From: Chryseobacterium sp. MFBS3-17
Lineage (GTDB): Bacteria; Bacteroidota; Bacteroidia; Flavobacteriales; Weeksellaceae
NCBI RefSeq assembly: GCF_020687745.1
Contig: NZ_JAJEWK010000012.1
Span: forward strand, 186,001 to 250,000
Length of the DNA stretch: 64,000 bases
Reading direction: 5' to 3'
In this document: positions 58,237-64,000 of the stretch, one piece after another
How the letters are laid out: each line of letters begins with the position of its first letter
How positions within the stretch are numbered: position 1 is the first letter of the stretch
Translations under genes and position numbers: made by a program
Notes under the pieces: generated by a model
Told to the model about the DNA's origin: nothing
What the model saw: only the letters and a program-made list of their open reading frames with translations
Database searches by the model: none

Positions 58237-58263
58237 AATCCCGGACCTGCATGGTTCGGGATT
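58237..58263 (+). terminator. Terminator after the lipoprotein gene
   Basis: AATCCCGGACC pairs with GGTTCGGGATT (one G-T) around a 5-nt loop and is followed by CTTTTTT, 21 nt after the stop. Confidence 0.85.
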
Positions 58264-58284
58264 CTTTTTTGGTCTCCGGCTGTG

Positions 58285-59580
58285 TTATACAGCCTTCACA
58301 ATAAAGTAATTCTTCTTACCTTTTTGCAGGAGTAAGAATTGGCCGTCTATCAAATCTTTTTCATGAACCTGGAAAGTGTCATTTACTTTTTCCTTGTTCA
58401 CCGAAATGGCGTTCTGTTGAAGTTCTCTTCTGGCTTCCCCTTTGGATTTCAGAAATCCGGATTGCTCAGAGATCAGGTCTATGATATTGCTGCCGATGAC
58501 TTCCTGGCGGTCAATCTCTTTCTGAGGAACGCCCTCAAAAACTTCCAGAAATGTGGCTTCATCCAGCTGAACCAAATCTTCTGCGGTACTTCTTCCAAAC
58601 AGAATTTCTGAAGCTTTTACCGCTTTTTCATATTCTTCGCGGTTGTGTACCCACACGGTAACTTCTTCTGCCAGTTTTTTTTGCAGTTTGCGCTCATGCG
58701 GAGCCGTAAGGTGGTCTGCAATCAGCGCCTCTATTTCTTCTTTGCTCAGAAAAGTGTAGAACTTAATGAAACGCTCGGCATCAGCATCAGATGAATTCAC
58801 CCAGAACTGATAGAATTTATAAGGGGATGTACGCTTGGGATCCAGCCAGTAATTCTCGCCACCTTCAGATTTCCCGAATTTAGAGCCGTCTGCTTTTGTA
58901 ATCAATGGAACGGTGAGTGCAAACGCTTCGCCCTGAGCTTTCCGGCGAATCAGTTCTGTACCCGTCGTAATATTGCCCCACTGGTCAGAGCCACCCATTT
59001 GCAGTCTTACATTTTTATGTCGGTACAAGTGCAGGAAATCGTAACCCTGTATCAGCTGATACGTGAATTCTGTGAAACTCATCCCTTCTGCGCCACCTTC
59101 ACCCGTGATTCTTTTCTTTACGGAATCTTTGGCCATCATATAGTTTACGGTGATGTTTTTGCCCACATCACGGATGAAATCCAGAAAGCTAAATTCCTTC
59201 ATCCAGTCATAATTATTCACCAGTTCAGCATTATTGGCCTCACTGCCGTCAAATTTCAGAAATTTAGACAACTGATTTTTCAGGCAGTCCACATAATGAT
59301 TCAGCGTCGCCTCGTCTAAAAGGTTTCTTTCAATGGATTTTCCGGACGGATCACCAATCATACCGGTAGCGCCGCCCACCAGTGCAATCGGTTTGTGGCC
59401 GTGCTGCTGAAAATGTGCGAGGATTTTAATCGGTATCAGACTCCCGATATGCAGTGAATCTGCAGTAGGGTCAAACCCGATGTACGCCGTCGTCATTTCC
59501 TTGTTCAGTTGTTCTTCTGTACCGGGCATCATGTCAGCGTAAAGTCCGCGCCATTTCAGTTCTTCAATAAATGGGTTCAT
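58285..59580 (-). CDS. tyrS: Tyrosyl-tRNA synthetase
   Basis: TyrS charges tRNA-Tyr. The 431-residue class Ic synthetase starts [20 protein letters not shown], has the HIGH-type motif DSLHIGSL near residues 44-51, the tyrosine site GYDFLHLY, and the KMSKS-type KFGKS in [12 protein letters not shown]. The C-terminal 70 residues are an S4-like RNA-binding domain ([22 protein letters not shown]). The ATG at 59580 was chosen over an upstream open frame. It lies 99 nt downstream of tatC on the same strand. Confidence 0.95.
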   Translation of the reverse strand: MNPFIEELKWRGLYADMMPGTEEQLNKEMTTAYIGFDPTADSLHIGSLIPIKILAHFQQHGHKPIALVGGATGMIGDPSGKSIERNLLDEATLNHYVDCLKNQLSKFLKFDGSEANNAELVNNYDWMKEFSFLDFIRDVGKNITVNYMMAKDSVKKRITGEGGAEGMSFTEFTYQLIQGYDFLHLYRHKNVRLQMGGSDQWGNITTGTELIRRKAQGEAFALTVPLITKADGSKFGKSEGGENYWLDPKRTSPYKFYQFWVNSSDADAERFIKFYTFLSKEEIEALIADHLTAPHERKLQKKLAEEVTVWVHNREEYEKAVKASEILFGRSTAEDLVQLDEATFLEVFEGVPQKEIDRQEVIGSNIIDLISEQSGFLKSKGEARRELQQNAISVNKEKVNDTFQVHEKDLIDGQFLLLQKGKKNYFIVKAV

Positions 59581-59679
59581 TTTGTCTTCATTTTTAAAGA
59601 TGCAAAGGTATGCAATTTCGCAGAACAGAAAAGACTCTGTTCCGCCCAATCACGCCCAATCTGGAGTATGCAAAATTCA

Positions 59680-60519
59680 TTAGGCCTCCTGCACCTCTGT
59701 AGGAGGGTTGTTCTTTTGCTGCTCTTTCTGGATGCGTTTGTAGGTTCTGGCACACAGAGCAATGCTGAATTCAAATAAAATAAGCAGCGGAATAGCGGCC
59801 ATAAACATGCTCATCACATCTGCAGGCGTTATTACTGCCGCAATTACCATAATGAGTACGATGGCGTGTCTGCGGTATGTTTTCAGGAATTTCGGGGTCA
59901 GAATGCCAATGGTGGTCAGAAAATACACTATTACCGGAAACAGAAATACAATTCCCATGCCCAGAACAATCTGAAAGAACAGTGCCGTATAATCTGAGAG
60001 GTCATATAAAGGCTCAATGATGTCTGAAATTTTAAAAAGTACCGCAAAATTGATGGCAAATGGTAAAATCAGAAAATATCCGCTCAGAATCCCCAGCAGA
60101 AAAAGAATCCATACGGAATTGATGAGTATGGCTGAATTTTTACGTTCTCTGGGATGGAGGGCCGGCGAAACAAAACGCCAGAGTTCCCACACAATATACG
60201 GAAATGCCACTACTACGCCACCAATGACCGATACAGACATCATCACATTGAATTGCTGATACAGCTTCTGCACGCGGATCGGGAAATCATCCGGAAGGAC
60301 GATTGCGTTTTCGCCGGCCAGTTGCTGGGAAATGAGGTTGACCACCCGAAACGTAGGAAAATCATTGCGCACCGGACCAAAGAAAATGTGGTCCATAATC
60401 CATTCTATATTAAACCCTACGATTAGGCCGCCAATGATAATGGCAATGATACAGCGGATAAGATGACCTCTTAATTCGCCGATGTGTCCCATAAAAGACA
60501 TGTCTTTTCCTGCACTCAT
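59680..60519 (-). CDS. tatC: Sec-independent protein translocase TatC
   Basis: TatC is the multispanning receptor for twin-arginine signal peptides. The 279-residue protein starts with the family motif MSFMGHIGELRGHLIRC and has six hydrophobic helices. The family motif in the second half of the first periplasmic loop region, FPYIVWELWRFVSPALHPRERKN, is intact. No tatA/B gene is seen in this window. It follows kdsD after 36 nt and precedes tyrS. Confidence 0.95.
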   Translation of the reverse strand: MSAGKDMSFMGHIGELRGHLIRCIIAIIIGGLIVGFNIEWIMDHIFFGPVRNDFPTFRVVNLISQQLAGENAIVLPDDFPIRVQKLYQQFNVMMSVSVIGGVVVAFPYIVWELWRFVSPALHPRERKNSAILINSVWILFLLGILSGYFLILPFAINFAVLFKISDIIEPLYDLSDYTALFFQIVLGMGIVFLFPVIVYFLTTIGILTPKFLKTYRRHAIVLIMVIAAVITPADVMSMFMAAIPLLILFEFSIALCARTYKRIQKEQQKNNPPTEVQEA

Positions 60520-60555
60520 TTTTTCGCTCTTCAGTATTGATTTTTTATTTTTTTC

Positions 60556-61515
60556 TTAATTAATTCCTTCGTCCAGCAGCCGGTGCAGGTCTATAATTCC
60601 GTGGTAATTGCCCTGATCTGTCACAATAAGCTGACCGATGTTTTTCTCTTTTAAAATGTGCATGGCTTCTTTGGCCAGGTCATTTTTGTCCACGCTTTTC
60701 GGATTTTTACTCATAATATCTTTTGCTGTGAGGGTGGAAACATCCTGTTCGCTCATCAGCATCCTCCTAAGGTCACCATCGGTAATCACGCCGGTTATTT
60801 CTTTGCCTTGGGTCACTACGGTGATGCCGTGGGTGGACGCGCTTACAGAGATGATGATTTCACGGATGGTGGCATCTTCCGGGACCTGCGGTTTTTGCGG
60901 CGAAAGAAATTGTTCCACTTTGGCCGTAAGATTTTTCCCTAAGCTGCCGCCGGGGTGAAATCTGGCAAAATCCTGTTCCCGGAAGTCATTCAGATTCATC
61001 AGACACACTGCCAGCGCGTCGCCCAGCGCCATTTGTACCGTGGTAGAGCTGGTAGGCGCCAGTTTGATGGGGCAGGCCTCTTTGGCCACATAAGTATTGA
61101 GTACTACTTCCGAAAATTCTGCCAGTCTGGAGTTCAGATTACCGGTCATGCCAATCAGTGCCGCTGAATAATCCTTCAGGAAAGGCAGCAGGTTGACAAT
61201 CTCCGGTGAATTTCCGGAATTGGAAATACACAGCACCACATCTGTTTTCTGGATGACGCCAAGATCACCGTGCAGCGCTTCAGATGCATGGAGAAACTGC
61301 GCCGGTGTCCCGGTGGAGTTTAATGTGGCTACAATTTTGTTTCCAACGTGGGCAGATTTGCCAATGCCCACCACAATCAGTTTGCCTGTGGCAGAGCGGA
61401 TGAGATGTACTGCTTGCAGAAATTGGTCATCCAGGCGGTCTCTCAGGCTTTCCAGTTCAGAAATTTCAACAGACAGGGCCTCTTTGGCCATTCGCAGTAT
61501 GGGGTCTTGGTTCAT
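60556..61515 (-). CDS. kdsD: Arabinose-5-phosphate isomerase (KpsF/GutQ family)
   Basis: KdsD converts ribulose 5-phosphate to arabinose 5-phosphate, the precursor of Kdo in LPS. The 319-residue protein has an N-terminal SIS domain (about 30-175; VVGIGKSAHVGNKIVATLNSTGTP, HGDLGVIQKTDVVLCISNSGNSPE) and two CBS domains from about 205 to the end. The linker FHPGGSLGK is typical. It heads the kdsD-tatC-tyrS run and is divergent from recQ. Confidence 0.93.
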   Translation of the reverse strand: MNQDPILRMAKEALSVEISELESLRDRLDDQFLQAVHLIRSATGKLIVVGIGKSAHVGNKIVATLNSTGTPAQFLHASEALHGDLGVIQKTDVVLCISNSGNSPEIVNLLPFLKDYSAALIGMTGNLNSRLAEFSEVVLNTYVAKEACPIKLAPTSSTTVQMALGDALAVCLMNLNDFREQDFARFHPGGSLGKNLTAKVEQFLSPQKPQVPEDATIREIIISVSASTHGITVVTQGKEITGVITDGDLRRMLMSEQDVSTLTAKDIMSKNPKSVDKNDLAKEAMHILKEKNIGQLIVTDQGNYHGIIDLHRLLDEGIN

Positions 61516-61618
61516 TTATCAGGTTATGAATGATATTAAAAATTGTTCAATATAAGAATCCGGTTATTTTTTTGTTCAAAATAGTGAATCAATTTTTTCA
61601 ATAATGAGTTTTATTTCC

Positions 61619-61626
61619 TAACTTTG
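61619..61626 (+). promoter_or_regulatory. -7 promoter core (TAACTTTG) before recQ
   Basis: TAACTTTG matches TAnnTTTG about 116 nt upstream of the recQ ATG. No well-spaced TTG was found. The 221-nt kdsD-recQ intergenic region contains no other feature I can support. Confidence 0.35.
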
Positions 61627-61742
61627 GAATATGTGCAAATTTAGAAAACAAATTTAGATGATTTTCACGAAATGATGTTTGACTTAAAAAGAAATCGGTT
61701 TACCGTGCAAAAATAAGCACTACCGTAAAAAGAAAATTGAAA

Positions 61743-63947
61743 ATGAATACAAAAAACACCGATTTATCTAAAGAATTAAAGAAATATTTTGGGTTTTCAA
61801 CTTTTAAAGGGCAGCAGGAAAAAATTATACAAACCCTGATGCAGGGAAATGACGTTTTTGTGCTGATGCCTACCGGCGGAGGTAAATCCCTCTGTTATCA
61901 GTTGCCGGCAATCATCTCTGAAGGTACAGCAATTGTGGTTTCACCGCTTATTGCGCTCATGAAAAATCAGGTAGACGCTGTAAACGGGCTGTCTTCTGAG
62001 TCGGGGGTGGCACACGTTTTAAATTCATCGCTTAATAAAACACAGACCAAACAGGTTTTTGACGATATAAAATCCGGACGTACTAAATTATTATATGTGG
62101 CTCCGGAATCACTGATTAAAGAAGAATATCTCGAGTTTCTGAAGGAAGCCAATATTTCCTTTGTCGCCATAGATGAAGCACACTGTATTTCGGAATGGGG
62201 GCATGATTTCCGGCCGGAATACCGTAATCTGAAACTGATCATTGACAAAATTGCCAAAGTACCGGTGATCGCCCTTACCGCAACCGCCACACCAAAGGTG
62301 CAAGACGATATCCAGAAAACTCTGGGCATGACCAGTGCAGTTGTTTTCAAGGAAAGCTTTAACCGTCCCAACCTCTTTTACGAGGTAAGACCCAAAGTGA
62401 ATGTAGATAAGGAGATTGTAAAGTTCATCAACAAACATGAGGGGAAATCGGGAATTGTGTACTGTCTGAGCCGCCGCAAAGTAGAGGAGTTCGCACAACT
62501 GCTGCAGGTTAACGGGATTAATGCATTGCCCTATCACGCAGGTCTGGATCAGAAAACCCGGGTGGCCAATCAGGATAAATTCCTGATGGAAGAATGTGAT
62601 GTCATTGTAGCCACCATTGCTTTTGGGATGGGGATTGATAAGCCCGATGTACGCTTTGTCATCCATTATGATATTCCAAAATCACTGGAAAGCTACTACC
62701 AGGAAACCGGCAGGGCAGGACGTGACGGCGGCGAGGGAATCTGTCTGGCTTTCTATGATCCTAAAGATATTGAAAAACTGGAAAAATTTCTGGCGCAGAA
62801 GCCTGTTTCTGAACGGGAAATCGGGCTGCAGCTGCTGAATGAGGTGGTAGGTTATGCCGAAACTTCCATGAGCAGGCGACAGTATATTTTGTACTATTTC
62901 GGTGAACAATTTGATCCGGTAAATGGTGCCGGTGCGCAGATGTGCGATAATTCCGTGAATCCGCCCACGCTGAAAGACTGTACCAAAGAACTGAAAATTG
63001 TACTGAAGGTCACCAAAGATCTGGATGAGAAATTCAAAACCAAAGATTTAATTTCTGTGATCGTAGGAAAAGAGAATTCCGTGACCAAATCCTATAAACT
63101 GGAAACAACGCCTCATTTCGGGGTGGGTAAAGACCAGGAGGAAAACTTCTGGAAATCCATTATCCGGCAGGCTACCGTGCAGAATTTTCTGCAAAAGGAT
63201 ATCGAAACCTATGGGGTGCTGAAGGTGACGGAGAAAGGTGAGGATATGATAGACGGCAAGGACAAAACGCTGTTTATGATTGCCGAGGACCGGCAGTATG
63301 ACCTGGCGCAAACCAAGGCAGATTCTGATCAGGTACAGGTGCAGCAGGGCGGCGGACTGGACAAGGTCTTGTTTGATCAGCTGAAAGATCTCCGGAAATC
63401 TGTGGCAAAAAAGCACGGCATTCCGCCCTACACGGTATTTATGGATCCCAGCCTGGAAGATATGACCGTGCAGTATCCGGTGACCATTGAAGAAATCGGA
63501 AAAGTGTACGGCGTAGGCGATGGTAAGGCTAAAAAATTCGGAAAAGATTTTGCCGAGTTCATCAAAAATTATGTGGATGAGCACCATATAGAACGTACGC
63601 AGGATATGGTTCTGAAACAGGTGGCCAATAAATCCTCACATAAAGTCTTCATCATTCAGAATACCGATAAGAAAATAGATCTGGAAGACATTGCCAAGGC
63701 AAAAAACCTCTCTATGGACGACCTTCTGAAAGAGATGGAGCGCATTGTGTACCAGGGAACCAAACTGAATATCGATTATTATATTGAAGAAAACTTTGAC
63801 GAAGATATTGTAGATGAATTTATGGAATTTATGAACGAAAGCGAAAGCGATTCCATGAAAGTGCTGCTGGCCGAGTTTGGCGATGAACTGAGTGATGAGG
63901 AAGTACGAATGCTAAGAATCAAATTCATCAGCGATGTGGCCAACTGA
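61743..63947 (+). CDS. recQ: ATP-dependent DNA helicase RecQ
   Basis: RecQ unwinds DNA 3' to 5' in recombination and fork repair. The 734-residue protein has all helicase motifs: Walker [19 protein letters not shown] box [29 protein letters not shown], and motif [10 protein letters not shown]. The RQC region then follows, and a C-terminal HRDC domain ([19 protein letters not shown]) plus a helical extension rich in acidic residues. The RQC zinc-binding cysteines (Cx2CDxC) are not conserved: only CDN remains around 403, and the preceding Cys is replaced. Start is ATG 61743, two codons after a TTG. Confidence 0.95.
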   Translation: MNTKNTDLSKELKKYFGFSTFKGQQEKIIQTLMQGNDVFVLMPTGGGKSLCYQLPAIISEGTAIVVSPLIALMKNQVDAVNGLSSESGVAHVLNSSLNKTQTKQVFDDIKSGRTKLLYVAPESLIKEEYLEFLKEANISFVAIDEAHCISEWGHDFRPEYRNLKLIIDKIAKVPVIALTATATPKVQDDIQKTLGMTSAVVFKESFNRPNLFYEVRPKVNVDKEIVKFINKHEGKSGIVYCLSRRKVEEFAQLLQVNGINALPYHAGLDQKTRVANQDKFLMEECDVIVATIAFGMGIDKPDVRFVIHYDIPKSLESYYQETGRAGRDGGEGICLAFYDPKDIEKLEKFLAQKPVSEREIGLQLLNEVVGYAETSMSRRQYILYYFGEQFDPVNGAGAQMCDNSVNPPTLKDCTKELKIVLKVTKDLDEKFKTKDLISVIVGKENSVTKSYKLETTPHFGVGKDQEENFWKSIIRQATVQNFLQKDIETYGVLKVTEKGEDMIDGKDKTLFMIAEDRQYDLAQTKADSDQVQVQQGGGLDKVLFDQLKDLRKSVAKKHGIPPYTVFMDPSLEDMTVQYPVTIEEIGKVYGVGDGKAKKFGKDFAEFIKNYVDEHHIERTQDMVLKQVANKSSHKVFIIQNTDKKIDLEDIAKAKNLSMDDLLKEMERIVYQGTKLNIDYYIEENFDEDIVDEFMEFMNESESDSMKVLLAEFGDELSDEEVRMLRIKFISDVAN

Positions 63948-63959
63948 AACGGCTTTCAG

Positions 63960-64000
63960 ATGAAAGATGTCACCCGCGTTTTTTGGAGCCTTTCGTGGGA
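63960..64000 (+). other. Possible start of the next gene (runs off window)
   Basis: An ATG at 63960 opens a frame of 13 codons (MKDVTRVFWSLSW) to the window edge, 12 nt after recQ. It is too short to judge. Confidence 0.2.

Overview
The window is a chromosomal segment of a Bacteroidota bacterium, most likely Flavobacteriia and probably the Chryseobacterium group of Weeksellaceae. Supporting signs are a type IX secretion C-terminal sorting domain, a TonB-dependent beta-barrel receptor, flavobacterial families such as DUF4294, DUF6952 and stand-alone MnmD, a mevalonate-pathway gene, a cyclophilin-FKBP fusion lipoprotein, weak Shine-Dalgarno signals, and repeated promoter cores of the Bacteroidota type (TAnnTTTG, sometimes with an upstream TTG). 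The genus assignment is inference from gene content. No rRNA, CRISPR array, complete prophage or intact insertion sequence is visible.

Layout. 1-6.9 kb: edge lipoprotein, DUF456 protein, a modular lipoprotein, an MscS/YbdG channel, pdxJ, an alpha/beta hydrolase, recF and a UbiA-like membrane protein. 7-13.5 kb: a 1961-residue alpha-2-macroglobulin-family protein and a small secreted protein. 13.6-14.7 kb: tRNA-Arg(CCG) followed by a decayed type I restriction-modification remnant (XRE regulator plus hsdM N-terminus). 14.7-19.4 kb: YdcH-like protein, dnaX (reading frame broken at a 13-A run), DAHP synthase/chorismate mutase, rsgA, ndk. 19.4-29 kb: two small unknown genes, rpe, an M42 peptidase, DUF4294, Nudix, mnmD, ilvE, the dual PPIase, an M28 peptidase. 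28-33.9 kb: serC-serA-DUF1015 operon, a divergent ferredoxin and LuxC-like acyl-CoA reductase, and a peroxiredoxin-thioredoxin-DUF6952 operon. 34-46 kb: aspartate-type aminotransferase, rsmG, an AddB-like nuclease, a T9SS subtilase, a sugar aminotransferase, a REP-associated transposase bracketed by matched hairpins, galE, a TonB-dependent receptor. 46-64 kb: dapF-mltG, an epimerase/acyl-CoA ligase/mvaD run, an EEP-family membrane protein, purK-purE, a PLP gamma-lyase with divergent Lrp regulator, an esterase, a lipoprotein, kdsD-tatC-tyrS, and recQ.

Most of the window is housekeeping: DNA replication and repair (dnaX, recF, recQ, AddB-like), tRNA and ribosome functions (tyrS, mnmD, rsmG, rsgA), amino-acid, purine and cofactor synthesis (serA/serC, ilvE, DAHPS-CM, dapF, purE/purK, pdxJ), cell envelope (mltG, kdsD, galE, tatC) and redox defence. 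No obviously new multi-gene system is present. The observations most worth a second look are: the dnaX 13-A slippery run, with the tau extension open only in the -1 frame; the REP-associated transposase that has lost its HUH histidines but still sits between two hairpins of identical geometry; the alpha-2-macroglobulin protein that lacks the thioester motif and carries a SusC-plug-like insert; a Cys/His module inside a lipoprotein; the restriction-modification scar beside tRNA-Arg; a near-consensus Lrp operator; and promoter cores lying 4-5 nt from start codons, which predict leaderless mRNAs.
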